A stretch of 64,000 nucleotides of DNA from Thioclava electrotropha (GTDB taxonomy: Bacteria > Pseudomonadota > Alphaproteobacteria > Rhodobacterales > Rhodobacteraceae). A model generated the notes under the pieces. The model was given only the letters and a program-made list of their open reading frames with translations. It was not told the DNA's origin and ran no database searches. The stretch covers positions 1,034,001 to 1,098,000 of the forward strand of contig NZ_CP053562.1 in the NCBI RefSeq assembly GCF_002085925.2, read 5' to 3'. Position numbers and translations under genes: made by a program. Positions 17,889 to 26,629 of this stretch are shown here, one piece after another. How positions within the stretch are numbered: position 1 is the first letter of the stretch; each line of letters opens with the position of its first letter.

Positions 17889-19967
17889 TCACCCGATAAG
17901 CGGCGCATGCGCCAGACGCTGCGGTCCGGGCTTTGCCCCGGCCTGTGCGGCTGCGATTTCCTCGAGAAGCCTGTGCTGCGCGCTGTCCGGCGCTGTGGCT
18001 CCATTGGCATCGAAAATGCCGTGGCTGGTTTTGTCCCAGTAGAAGGGCCGTGCGACCAACTCATACAGCGCCTTCCAGCCCGCCAGTGCGCCCAGCGGAT
18101 AATAGAGATGCAGCGTCGGCACCCATTTGATCAGATGGCGATGTTCCGCACCGCGGCAGGCCCAGGCCGAGGTCGTGATCGCGATCAGCTCGGACAGGAT
18201 GAAAGTGCCCATGACGATGGCAAAGACCGGGCCGGGCAGGGCGCTCGCAATCGGATGCCAGACTCCGAACAGCGCGAGCCAGAAACTCCACAGTACCGGG
18301 GCCAGAACATATTGCGAGAGCGATCCGAGGATCAGGATCTGCACCCCGATGAAGCGTTTCGTTCCGAGATCGCGCCAGAGCTGCACCGGATCGCGCATAT
18401 GGACCGCCCAGGTCATCGCGTAGCCCTTCAGCCAGCGTGAGCGTTGTTTGACCCATGGCACAGCACGGCAGTTGGCTTCCTCGTGGGTGACCGCCGGGAT
18501 CAACTCGGTGCGGTACCCATGCCGCGCGAGCCGCACGCCCAGATCGGCATCTTCGGTCACGTTATGGGCGTCCCAGCCGCCCAGCTTCTCCAGTGCGTCG
18601 CGGCGGAAGAACAGAGTAGTGCCGCCCAGAGGCACGACGAAACCGAGCCGCGCGAGCCCCGGCAGGAACATCCGAAACCAGGTCGCATATTCCACGGTGA
18701 AGCAGCGGGCGAGCCAGTTGCTGCGCGGGTTGTAATAATCGAGGATGCCTTGCAGGCAGGCGGTCTCGGGGGGCGCTGCGAGAAAGCGTTGAGCGGCGAT
18801 CTGCAGCTGATCCGGTTCGGGCGCGTCTTCGGCATCCCAGATTCCGATCACCGATCCGCGGCAGAAGTTCAGCGCGTAGTTCAGCGCGCGCGGCTTGGTC
18901 TTGATCGGCCCGTCGGGCACCGTGACCACCCGCATCCAACGCGGCAGATCGGCACCGGAAAGGGCTGCCAGAGTCATCGCGTCGGTTTGCTCGACGACGA
19001 GGATCACGTCGAGCAATTCGCGCGGATAGCGCAGCTTGCCGAGCCGTTCGACCAACCGCGCGGCGATGTCTGTTTCGCGAAAAAGCGGTACCATCATCGA
19101 GATGATCGGCAAACGTCCTCTTGGCGCGCCACGGTCGCACGGGTCAGGGGCGGGACGGCGGCAGGCGATGAGTTCGCTCGCGAAAGCGGCGAGCTTGAGC
19201 GCCATGGAACCCACGAGTGTCAGCATCACCCATGCGAAAAGGATGCCGATCAGGAGAGAAGGTGCGAGCCACAGGCCGAGACCCGTCACCACGAGAAACC
19301 CCGCCGCAATCCGGCTTGCACGCTGTTCGTTATGGTCGCGGCAGCTCTCGGCCGGGTCGACCTTGATCTCGGCGCGGCGGATCAGGGCGGTCTGGCGCCG
19401 GGCCAGCAAGCTCTCGTGGATGCAGCGTTCCGGCGCAAGCACCAGCCTGTAGGGGGCGTGGCGCGCGGGCAGGGCGTCGCGCAGCGCTTCGAAATCCTCG
19501 GGCCGTGCGGTCGCGATCAGGGTAACACCGCCAACGCGCCGCCACGGCACCATCGCATGTCTCAGGCACAGTTCCGCCCCGACAGCGTCGATCAGACGTG
19601 GATCGGGCGGGCAGGCCTGCAGATCGACGACCGAGGCGTGCCATTGCTCGGCCAAGGCCGCTAGCAGATCGGCCTCGCGCACCCAGCCATTCGCAAGGAG
19701 GATGTCGCCCAGCCGCACATCTTCGCGTTGCCGCAATGCGAGTGCTTTCAGGAGGTCGCCGGGGTCGATTGCGCCTCGGTCCAGCAGGATTTGCCCCAAG
19801 GGCGGTCGGTCGGCACGGCTGGGTTTGCGGTCGGGCGTGCCCAGCGGATCACGCTTGGATCGCACCAGCGCGCCAGACGAATTCGCCGGTGACGCGCGCT
19901 GCGCGCGTTCCGCCGGTTCTGCTATCGCCGCCGGTATTTCGAGAAGCTGTCGCCGCGCGCCGCCCAT
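17889..19967 (-). CDS. MshEN-domain family 2 glycosyltransferase
   Basis: A 692-residue, probably inner-membrane, processive glycosyltransferase. Residues about 54-110 hold two MshEN-type motifs (PLGQILLDRGAID from 56 and RLGDILLANGWVR from 85). Their 29-residue spacing fits two 24-residue motifs joined by five residues, a known c-di-GMP-binding arrangement. Two hydrophobic helices (about 220-262) precede a GT2 catalytic domain with WDAED (377-381), TEDADLG (471-477) and QRSRW (508-512), as in cellulose-synthase-like enzymes. C-terminal helices follow. It probably makes an exopolysaccharide under c-di-GMP control; sugar and polymer are unknown, and no export or hydrolase genes are adjacent. 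Confidence 0.85.
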   Translation of the reverse strand: MGGARRQLLEIPAAIAEPAERAQRASPANSSGALVRSKRDPLGTPDRKPSRADRPPLGQILLDRGAIDPGDLLKALALRQREDVRLGDILLANGWVREADLLAALAEQWHASVVDLQACPPDPRLIDAVGAELCLRHAMVPWRRVGGVTLIATARPEDFEALRDALPARHAPYRLVLAPERCIHESLLARRQTALIRRAEIKVDPAESCRDHNEQRASRIAAGFLVVTGLGLWLAPSLLIGILFAWVMLTLVGSMALKLAAFASELIACRRPAPDPCDRGAPRGRLPIISMMVPLFRETDIAARLVERLGKLRYPRELLDVILVVEQTDAMTLAALSGADLPRWMRVVTVPDGPIKTKPRALNYALNFCRGSVIGIWDAEDAPEPDQLQIAAQRFLAAPPETACLQGILDYYNPRSNWLARCFTVEYATWFRMFLPGLARLGFVVPLGGTTLFFRRDALEKLGGWDAHNVTEDADLGVRLARHGYRTELIPAVTHEEANCRAVPWVKQRSRWLKGYAMTWAVHMRDPVQLWRDLGTKRFIGVQILILGSLSQYVLAPVLWSFWLALFGVWHPIASALPGPVFAIVMGTFILSELIAITTSAWACRGAEHRHLIKWVPTLHLYYPLGALAGWKALYELVARPFYWDKTSHGIFDANGATAPDSAQHRLLEEIAAAQAGAKPGPQRLAHAPLIG

Positions 19968-20079
19968 GCCAATCCTCGCATCTGTCCCGCAGGGCAGAAT
20001 GCGAACGCTTGGTTAACATGGTGTTAACGCCCGCCGGGGCCGGTTAGGCATCACGGCGAGCGATTGGTCGGAGTGCAGC

Positions 20080-21243
20080 TTACGCCTTGCGCGCGCGCAT
20101 CGCGGTCGCGAAGCGCTCGAACAGGTAATAGCTGTCCTGCGGGCCCGGGCTCGCCTCGGGGTGATACTGCACCGAGAAGACCGGGCGATCGGATATGGCG
20201 ATCCCGCAGTTCGAGCCGTCGAAGAGCGACACGTGGGTTTCGGAGACACCCTTGGGCAGGGTCTGACTGTCGACCGCGAAGCCGTGGTTCATCGAGGTGA
20301 TCTCGACCTTGCCGGTGGTCAGGTCCTTCACCGGGTGGTTCGCCCCGTGGTGGCCGTGATTCATCTTGATCGTCTTCGCGCCGAGCGCGAGCGCCAGCAT
20401 CTGGTGGCCGAGGCAGATGCCGAAGACCGGCAGCTCGGTTTCCAGAATGCCCTTGATCATCGGCACGGCATATTCCCCGGTGGCCGCCGGATCGCCCGGA
20501 CCGTTCGACAGGAAGACCCCATCGGGCTCAAGCGCGAGCACGTCCTCGGTCGTGGCAGTCGCGGGCAGCACGGTCACGTCGCAGCCAGCCGAAGCGAGGC
20601 AGCGCAGGATGTTACGCTTCGCGCCGTAGTCGATGGCGACCACTTTCAGATCGTTGCCTTCGGCTTTCTTGTAGCCCTCGGGCCAGGCCCACCGCATCTC
20701 GTCCCAGCGGTAGCTTTGCGAGCAGGTCACGTCCTTCGCGAGGTCGAGTCCTTCGAGCCCGGACCATTCACGCGCCTTGCGCACCAGCGCCTCGATGTCG
20801 AAGACGCCATCGGGGTTGTAGGCAAGCGCGACATGCGGCGCACCCTGCTGGCGGATCGCGCGGGTCAGGCGGCGGGTGTCGATGCCGCCGATGCCGATCC
20901 GGCCGCGCTTCTCAAGCCACTCGACCAGCGTCTCGGCCGCGCGCCAGTTCGACGGCTCGGTCGGGTCCCACTTCACCACCATGCCAGCGGCGACGGGGTC
21001 GTTCGTCTCGTCATCTTCCGGGTTCACGCCGGTGTTGCCGATATGGGGGAAGGTGAAGGTCACCACCTGACCCGCATAGGAGGGGTCGGTCATGATTTCC
21101 TGATAGCCGGTCATCGAGGTGTTGAAGACCAGTTCGGCCACTGTCTCGCCCGGGCGGCCGAAACCCTTCCCGTAAAACAGCGATCCATCAGCGAGCGCGA
21201 TCAACGCAGTGGGCTTTTCCGATGCGGACTGGCTTGCAGGCAT
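20080..21243 (-). CDS. carA: Carbamoyl-phosphate synthase small subunit
   Basis: The glutaminase subunit, supplying ammonia to CarB for carbamoyl phosphate used in arginine and pyrimidine synthesis. The 387 residues from the ATG at 21243 include LADGSLFYGKGFG and the N-terminal NTSMTGYQEI block. The class I amidotransferase triad is present: Cys in FGICLGHQML, and His and Glu in QYHPEASPG. argF, a consumer of carbamoyl phosphate, is 27 kb away in the same window. carB is not in this window. Divergent from yqeY, a frequent arrangement in this group. Confidence 0.96.
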   Translation of the reverse strand: MPASQSASEKPTALIALADGSLFYGKGFGRPGETVAELVFNTSMTGYQEIMTDPSYAGQVVTFTFPHIGNTGVNPEDDETNDPVAAGMVVKWDPTEPSNWRAAETLVEWLEKRGRIGIGGIDTRRLTRAIRQQGAPHVALAYNPDGVFDIEALVRKAREWSGLEGLDLAKDVTCSQSYRWDEMRWAWPEGYKKAEGNDLKVVAIDYGAKRNILRCLASAGCDVTVLPATATTEDVLALEPDGVFLSNGPGDPAATGEYAVPMIKGILETELPVFGICLGHQMLALALGAKTIKMNHGHHGANHPVKDLTTGKVEITSMNHGFAVDSQTLPKGVSETHVSLFDGSNCGIAISDRPVFSVQYHPEASPGPQDSYYLFERFATAMRARKA

Positions 21244-21413
21244 GGCGCGACTCCCCGATGTCAAAATTCGCCGGAACCTAGACGCGCTGAACGCGGGGGT
21301 CAAGAGGCCATGAAATAATTGCGAATTGCTTATTTATCAATGACTTGCGGATGTTGTGCGCGTTTCGCAATGCCGCTATTCTGGCGCCTTCACTGAAGTA
21401 GGGACACGATGTG

Positions 21414-21878
21414 ATGCAAATGCGCGATAAGATCGCCGCCGCGTTGAAAGCGGCGATGAAGGAAAAGGATCAGGAGCGGCTCTCGACGCTGCGACTGGTC
21501 AACGCCGCCATCAAGGACCGCGAGATCGCGATGCGCGCCGAAGGCGAGGGCGAGGGCACTGTCGGCGACGCCGAAGTGCTTGCGATCATGGGAAAGATGG
21601 TGAAGCAACGTCAGGAAAGCGCACGCGCCTATGAAGAGGGCGGTCGGCTGGAGCTGGCCGAGAAGGAGCAGGCCGAGATCCGCGTGATCGAGGACTTCCT
21701 GCCGCGTCAGCTGAGCGAAGATGAGGTGAATGCCGCCATCGAAGCCGCTATCTCGAAACTCGGTGCGGAGTCGATTCGCGACATGGGGCGCGTGATGGGC
21801 GAGCTGAAGGGCCAATATACCGGACAGATGGATTTCTCGAAGGCGGGCCCGATGGTGAAAGATCGTCTCGCCTCCTGA
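21414..21878 (+). CDS. GatB/YqeY domain protein
   Basis: A 154-residue helical protein whose fold matches the C-terminal tRNA-binding tail of GatB. It begins MQMRDKIAAALKAAMKEKD, with the family blocks LRLVNAAIKDREI, GDAEVLAIMGKMVKQRQES and IEDFLPRQLSEDE. Its role is unclear; it may bind tRNA. The start is ambiguous among a GTG at 21411, the ATG at 21414 and another ATG at 21420. A strong terminator follows. Confidence 0.9.
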   Translation: MQMRDKIAAALKAAMKEKDQERLSTLRLVNAAIKDREIAMRAEGEGEGTVGDAEVLAIMGKMVKQRQESARAYEEGGRLELAEKEQAEIRVIEDFLPRQLSEDEVNAAIEAAISKLGAESIRDMGRVMGELKGQYTGQMDFSKAGPMVKDRLAS

Positions 21879-21907
21879 TCTGACTTGGGTCTCTCGAGAC
21901 TGGGAAC

Positions 21908-21936
21908 AGCGCCCCCTTGTGGGGCGTTTTCTTTTG
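21908..21936 (+). terminator. Rho-independent terminator after yqeY
   Basis: The hairpin cgcccc-cttgt-ggggcg (21910-21926) is extended by weaker outer pairs and followed by ttttctttt. It lies about 30 bases after the yqeY stop and before the DUF3008 gene. Confidence 0.85.
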
Positions 21937-21959
21937 CGAGTTTCTAAAAGGAGGCAGCG

Positions 21960-22145
21960 ATGCCGGCGCAATCGAAAGCACAGCAGAAAGCAGCGGGCGC
22001 GGCGCTCGCAGCCAAGCGCGGCGAGACCAAGGTCGGCGATCTTCAGGGCGCGTCGAAGGAGATGTATGACAGCATGTCCGAAAGCGAGCTTGAGGATATC
22101 GCGAGCACGAAGCGCAAGGATCTCCCTGAGAGCAAGGACGACTGA
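21960..22145 (+). CDS. DUF3008-family small protein
   Basis: A 61-residue, charged, probably unstructured or helical protein starting MPAQSKAQQKAAGAALAAKR and ending with an acidic tail. The sequence matches the DUF3008 pattern (SKAQQKAAGAAL, then SMSESELEDIASTKRK). Its function is unknown; homologues are often seen as abundant small stress-related proteins, which I cannot confirm here. An aaaggagg site lies seven bases before the ATG. Confidence 0.88.
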   Translation: MPAQSKAQQKAAGAALAAKRGETKVGDLQGASKEMYDSMSESELEDIASTKRKDLPESKDD

Positions 22146-22204
22146 GAGGCGCGGTTGCGGCCGTGCCTGATGACGAGTGACGAGTGATGTGTTTGGAGAA
22201 GTGG

Positions 22205-22621
22205 ATGGGGCGTCTTCCGGGGTTGGCGGTGATTGGGACTGTTGTCGGTCTATCGGGATGTGTCCCGGAACCGGGCCTGCAGGATCTGAAGCGAAGCTAT
22301 CCCGACCGCACGCTTTATCATTTCAATTCCTCTGCCTTGGGTGGCGAGGTGAGTTATCTCTGCGCGGCGGGCAGCACGCCGAGGGCTACCAAAGCCCGCG
22401 CGCGCAAGGCCCATGCCGCCTATGAGGTCGAAATACAAAGCTACGGTGGCAGGTTCGCCGAGACGCTGGTCTCCGCTCTGGAGGCCGGAACCGGGGCGAG
22501 TTCCGCCGCGCAAGAGGTCAATCGCGACAGCGACGCCTGGGCGCGCGAAGCGGCGTTGAAGATCGAAGAGCAGTATGAATGCCTGCCCGTGGCCGCGCCG
22601 GGGGTCGGTATCTCGAAGTGA
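22205..22621 (+). CDS. Putative lipoprotein, unknown function
   Basis: A 138-residue product with a short hydrophobic leader and a lipobox LSGC (C19), so it is probably lipid-anchored after cleavage. Later cysteines occur in YLCAAG and YECLP. The ATG at 22205 is chosen because GGAG sits seven bases upstream and the leader then has a proper signal length; in-frame GTG/ATG codons at 22184/22187 would lengthen it. Its stop abuts that of the convergent DUF2244 gene. I do not recognise the family. Confidence 0.65.
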   Translation: MGRLPGLAVIGTVVGLSGCVPEPGLQDLKRSYPDRTLYHFNSSALGGEVSYLCAAGSTPRATKARARKAHAAYEVEIQSYGGRFAETLVSALEAGTGASSAAQEVNRDSDAWAREAALKIEEQYECLPVAAPGVGISK

Positions 22622-23158
22622 TCAGGGCGTAATGGGCGCGCGCGAGGCTGCAAGGCGGATCACGAGTTCGCGGTGCAGCTGGCGGCGCTCTTCCGGGGTG
22701 AGAAAGGCGCCGATCTCCACTTCGCGCGGACCGCCGCGCAGTGTCAGATAGGCTTCGACCGGCCCGCCCTTTCCATGCAGATCAGCCTGCACCCAATGCG
22801 GATTGGCCGCCCAGTCGCGCGAGGGTTTGCCCGGTTCGTGGCGGATCAGGTGCAATTGGGGCCCGTTGAAGGTCAGGATCTCGAGCACCTCTCCGGTGCG
22901 ATAGCTATGTGAGATCGCCCACCACACGCCTGCAATGGCGAGCGCGATGAAGGGCAGCAGCCCCCACAGTTCGACATGGCCCAGCAGCGACAGCAGCGGC
23001 AGGCTGACCATGACCACCGTAGCCGCGATGAAGAAGACGAAGCCTTTGCGCGGCAGGGAACGGTAGGGCCACAGGTGCAGCTGATCGGGCAGGGGCGCAG
23101 CCTCGGAGCGGGGCGCCTCCATGGTTTGGCCTTCGGTATCTGTCCAGCGATAGGGCAT
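22622..23158 (-). CDS. DUF2244 membrane protein
   Basis: A 178-residue protein with a polar N-terminus, two hydrophobic helices (about 38-59 and 64-83) and a C-terminal beta-rich domain with PSRDWAANPHWVQADL and FLTPEERRQLHRELVIRL. This matches DUF2244, an integral membrane family often encoded near cytochrome oxidase genes in alphaproteobacteria. Its position just past ctaD on the same strand agrees with that, although a hairpin separates them. Function unknown. Confidence 0.85.
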   Translation of the reverse strand: MPYRWTDTEGQTMEAPRSEAAPLPDQLHLWPYRSLPRKGFVFFIAATVVMVSLPLLSLLGHVELWGLLPFIALAIAGVWWAISHSYRTGEVLEILTFNGPQLHLIRHEPGKPSRDWAANPHWVQADLHGKGGPVEAYLTLRGGPREVEIGAFLTPEERRQLHRELVIRLAASRAPITP

Positions 23159-23198
23159 GATCCGCCCGGTCCTTCCTGCAACCTCTCGCCCTTTTGCA

Positions 23199-23226
23199 AA
23201 CGGCCCCGGATCGCTCCGGGGCCGTT
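23199..23226 (-). terminator. Strong hairpin downstream of ctaD
   Basis: A perfect 12-bp stem aacggccccgga/tccggggccgtt with loop tcgc lies 25 bases past the ctaD stop. Flanking T-runs are short on both strands, so it may terminate partially or protect the ctaD mRNA 3' end. Confidence 0.65.
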
Positions 23227-23250
23227 CTCGTTATCAGGAGATGTAGATCA

Positions 23251-24921
23251 CTAGTGCGCGTGGGCGTGATCCCAATCCTCGCGCTTCGGGAGCTCCTCGA
23301 AAGTGTGCTCCGGCGGCGGGGAGGGCAGGGTCCACTCCAGCGTGTCGGCATACTCGTTCCAGTAGTTGTTCTCGGTGACGCGCTTACCCTTGAAGAGGGT
23401 GTAGAACACGATGCCGATGAAGAACACGAAGCTGGCGAACGAGATGAACGCACCGATCGAGCTGATGTAGTTCCAGGTGGCGAAGGCCTCCGGATAGTCG
23501 ATGTAGCGGCGCGGCATGCCCTGACGGCCGAGGAAGTGCTGCGGGAAGAAGATCAGGTTCGAACCGATGAACATCATCCAGAAGTGCAGCTTGCCGGCCC
23601 ATTCCGGGTACTGGCGGCCCGACATCTTGCCGATCCAGAAGTAGACGCCCGCGAAGATCGCGAACACCGCCCCCAGCGACATAACGTAGTGGAAGTGCGC
23701 CACGACGTAGTAGGTGTCGTGATAGACGCGGTCGAGCGGCGCCTGCGACAGCACCACGCCGGTCACGCCGCCGATGGTGAACAGGAACAGGAAGCCGATC
23801 GCCCAGAGCATCGGCGTCTTGAACTCGATCGAGCCGCCCCACATCGTCGCGATCCAGCTGAACACCTTCACGCCCGTTGGCACCGCGATAACCATCGTCG
23901 CCACCATGAAGTAGCTTTGCTGGGTCAGCGACAGGCCCACCGTGTACATGTGGTGCGCCCAGACGACGAAGCCCAGCACGCCGATCGCCACCATTGCATA
24001 GACCATCGGCAGGTAGCCGAAGACCGGCTTCTTGGAGAAGGTCGCGATGACGTGGCTGATGATGCCGAAGCCCGGCAGGATGATGATGTAGACCTCGGGG
24101 TGTCCGAAGAACCACAAGATGTGCTGGTAGAGGATCGGATCGCCGCCACCCGACGGATCGAAGAAGGTGGTGCCGAAGTTACGGTCCATCAGCAGCATGG
24201 TGATCGCGCCCGCCAGAACCGGCAGCGACAGCAGGATCAGCCAGGAGGTCACGAAGATCGACCAGGCAAACAGCGGCACCTTGTGCAGGGTCATGCCCGG
24301 CGTCCGCATGTTGAGGAAGGTCGTGATCATGTTGATCGCGCCGAGGATCGAGCTGGCGCCCGAGACGTGCACGGCGAAGATCGCGAGATCCATCGAATAG
24401 CCGCCCTCGTTCACGGATAACGGCGGGTAGAGCACCCAGCCCACGCCCGAGCCTGCGCCGCCACCGCCACCGGGGGCGAGCAGCGAAGCGATCCCGAGCG
24501 AGGTGCCCGCGACATAGAGCCAGTAGCTTAGGTTGTTCATCCGCGGGAACGCCATGTCCGGCGCGCCGATCTGGAGCGGCATGAAGTAGTTGCCGAAGCC
24601 CCCGAACAGCGCCGGAATGACAACGAAGAACATCATCAGGACGCCATGATAGGTGATCATCACGTTCCAGAGGTGCCCGTCGGGGGTGCATTCCTCAGCC
24701 GAAGCGATGAAGCGCGCGCCCTCGGCGCACATGTATTGCACGCCCGGCTCCATCAGCTCGAGGCGCATGTAAACTGTGAACAGGACCGAGATCAGCCCCA
24801 CCGCACCTGCGGTGAAGAGATACAAGATCCCGATATCCTTGTGATTGGTCGACATGAACCAACGGGTAAAGAACCCGCGCGTGTCATGTGCGCCCTCGCC
24901 GTGAACGGCTGCGTCCGCCAT
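23251..24921 (-). CDS. ctaD: Cytochrome c oxidase subunit I (aa3 type)
   Basis: The catalytic subunit of the proton-pumping terminal oxidase in the inner membrane, carrying haem a, haem a3 and CuB. The 556-residue product has twelve hydrophobic helices. Key segments are [15 protein letters not shown] with the CuB histidine-tyrosine region, the K-channel region that follows, and [12 protein letters not shown] with the haem ligands. GGAGATCACT before the ATG at 24921 is a good ribosome site. Subunits II and III are not in the window, as is usual for an unlinked ctaD. The neighbouring c2-type cytochrome upstream is a plausible electron donor. Confidence 0.97.
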   Translation of the reverse strand: MADAAVHGEGAHDTRGFFTRWFMSTNHKDIGILYLFTAGAVGLISVLFTVYMRLELMEPGVQYMCAEGARFIASAEECTPDGHLWNVMITYHGVLMMFFVVIPALFGGFGNYFMPLQIGAPDMAFPRMNNLSYWLYVAGTSLGIASLLAPGGGGGAGSGVGWVLYPPLSVNEGGYSMDLAIFAVHVSGASSILGAINMITTFLNMRTPGMTLHKVPLFAWSIFVTSWLILLSLPVLAGAITMLLMDRNFGTTFFDPSGGGDPILYQHILWFFGHPEVYIIILPGFGIISHVIATFSKKPVFGYLPMVYAMVAIGVLGFVVWAHHMYTVGLSLTQQSYFMVATMVIAVPTGVKVFSWIATMWGGSIEFKTPMLWAIGFLFLFTIGGVTGVVLSQAPLDRVYHDTYYVVAHFHYVMSLGAVFAIFAGVYFWIGKMSGRQYPEWAGKLHFWMMFIGSNLIFFPQHFLGRQGMPRRYIDYPEAFATWNYISSIGAFISFASFVFFIGIVFYTLFKGKRVTENNYWNEYADTLEWTLPSPPPEHTFEELPKREDWDHAHAH

Positions 24922-25148
24922 AGTGATCTCCCATTTCTCCCGTCAGACCCGGGTCTCCCGTCCCTTTGGGCCTGAATGAACGGAGGTTATGAATATTTCG
25001 ATGGCAGGGCAAGAATTCTGCACACGCAGCCGTGAAAAAATGTCGCAGCTCTGTCAGGTGTGAGTGATCCGTGATCTCGCGCCCTTGGCTGGCTGTGCGA
25101 GCGTCGGGGTTGCGCCAGACAGGCGTTGCTAATCCGCGACGCTGGCAC

Positions 25149-25177
25149 AAAAAAAGCGGACCCTCGAAAGGGTCCGC
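25149..25177 (-). terminator. Rho-independent terminator after cytochrome c2
   Basis: A perfect 9-bp stem gcggaccct/agggtccgc with a cgaa loop is followed on the minus strand by seven consecutive T residues. It starts 31 bases past the stop of the cytochrome gene and isolates it from ctaD. Confidence 0.92.
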
Positions 25178-25207
25178 CAACGAACGCGTGATGCGTTTAT
25201 ATCGCGA

Positions 25208-25639
25208 TCAGGACGCGGGCGCGTCGGGCGACACTTCTGCCGAACCGAGGTAAGCGGCGATGTCTGCCTGGTCCTTGCGCTGTTTGTAGGCCATGCCCGA
25301 TTTCGCCTTGGGATCGCCGGTCTGCTCCTCGAGGAACTTCGACGGATCGGTGATGTATTCGGCGAGCAGCTCTTCGGTCCAGACGGCGCCGGTATCGGCG
25401 TATTCCTTGATCCCGTCCTTGTATTTATAGCCATCCACGGATGCGACCTTGCGGCCGATCACGTTGTAGAGGTTCGGGCCGACCTTGCCGCCTTTGTAGA
25501 TCGCAGTGCCATCGGGGGCGACGATCGAGTGACAGGCCTTGCACCGCTTGAATTCGTTTTTGCCTTTCTCGACGTCCTGCGCAAGCGCGGGGCTCGCAAC
25601 GGTGACGGCGGTGATCATGGCAATAAGGCTGAGTTTCAT
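25208..25639 (-). CDS. Cytochrome c2/c550-type periplasmic cytochrome
   Basis: A 143-residue secreted class I cytochrome c. The signal peptide ends after ALA at residue 20. The haem site is CKACH (33-37) and the probable axial methionine is M116 in SGMAYK. The region GGKVGPNLYNVIGR is very like Paracoccus c550 and Rhodobacter c2. It carries electrons from the bc1 complex to terminal oxidases, and in phototrophs to the reaction centre. AGGAAG upstream selects the ATG at 25639 over one at 25657. The C-terminal tail SPDAPAS is acidic/Pro-rich, as in c550. Confidence 0.92.
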   Translation of the reverse strand: MKLSLIAMITAVTVASPALAQDVEKGKNEFKRCKACHSIVAPDGTAIYKGGKVGPNLYNVIGRKVASVDGYKYKDGIKEYADTGAVWTEELLAEYITDPSKFLEEQTGDPKAKSGMAYKQRKDQADIAAYLGSAEVSPDAPAS

Positions 25640-25753
25640 CGCGTCTTCCTTGTTCATTTTGAGACGAAGCTCGGGCCCTCCCGACCCGGCTTTCACAGGG
25701 CAGTCACGCTGCCTTGAAGGGCGTTCTAACATGCATGATTGCCTATGTGTCCA

Positions 25754-26428
25754 CTAAACTTCTGAGGTCGCATTTAGTTTACTCACAAAAATGCGACAGA
25801 ATGTCGCACGTAGCGCGAGATCAAGATCGGCCATTTCGACCGGCAGGCCGAGATCGACGAGGCTCGTCACCCCGTGTTCGCGAATCCCGCATGGCACGAT
25901 TCCCTCGAAATGCGACAGGTCCGGCTCCACGTTGATCGAGATGCCGTGGAAGCTGACCCATTTGCGCAGCTTCACCCCGATCGCGGCGATCTTGTCTTCG
26001 CGCAGGCTGCCATCCGCCGCTTTCGGCTTGTCGGGACGCTGGACCCAGACGCCGACGCGGCCGTCGCGAATCTCGCCCTTCACGTTGAATTCGTCGAGCG
26101 CGGCGATCACCCAATCCTCTAGCTGGCGCACGAAGCAGCGCACGTCGCGCCCGCGCTTGTTCAGATCGAGCATCACATAGGCGACGCGCTGGCCGGGGCC
26201 GTGATAGGTGTATTGGCCGCCGCGCCCGGCCTCGAAGACGGGAAAACGGTCGGGATCGACGAGATCCTCGCGCTTCGCCGAGGTTCCCGCCGTGTAGAGC
26301 GGCGGGTGCTCGAGAAGCCAGATCATCTCCTCGGCCTCGCCCGCGGCGATCTTGGCCACGCGGTCTTCCATGAAGGCCAGCGCCTCATGATAGGGGACCG
26401 GGCTGTCACTTACGCGCCATTCGACCAT
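25754..26428 (-). CDS. lipB: Octanoyltransferase (lipoate synthesis)
   Basis: Moves octanoyl groups from acyl carrier protein to the lipoyl domains of 2-oxoacid dehydrogenases, before LipA inserts sulfur. The 224 residues include the family blocks [25 protein letters not shown] with the catalytic lysine, and [15 protein letters not shown] with the catalytic cysteine. It stands upstream of the cytochrome gene on the same strand, with 114 bases between them. Confidence 0.96.
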   Translation of the reverse strand: MVEWRVSDSPVPYHEALAFMEDRVAKIAAGEAEEMIWLLEHPPLYTAGTSAKREDLVDPDRFPVFEAGRGGQYTYHGPGQRVAYVMLDLNKRGRDVRCFVRQLEDWVIAALDEFNVKGEIRDGRVGVWVQRPDKPKAADGSLREDKIAAIGVKLRKWVSFHGISINVEPDLSHFEGIVPCGIREHGVTSLVDLGLPVEMADLDLALRATFCRIFVSKLNATSEV

Positions 26429-26629
26429 TTCTTAACCTCACCCGCCGGAATTCCTCACCCGGCGTCAATATTCCTTGCCACATCACCGATTCGGAGCGCA
26501 AACTTGACCTATTGGTAAGGTCGCGCACCCCCCGCGCCGGTCACATTCCGACCGGTCCTGTCGTGCAGAAACATGGAATTTGCGGGGCAACAGGCAAGAC
26601 CGGAAGTTATTTGATTGGAGGGTTCAGGG

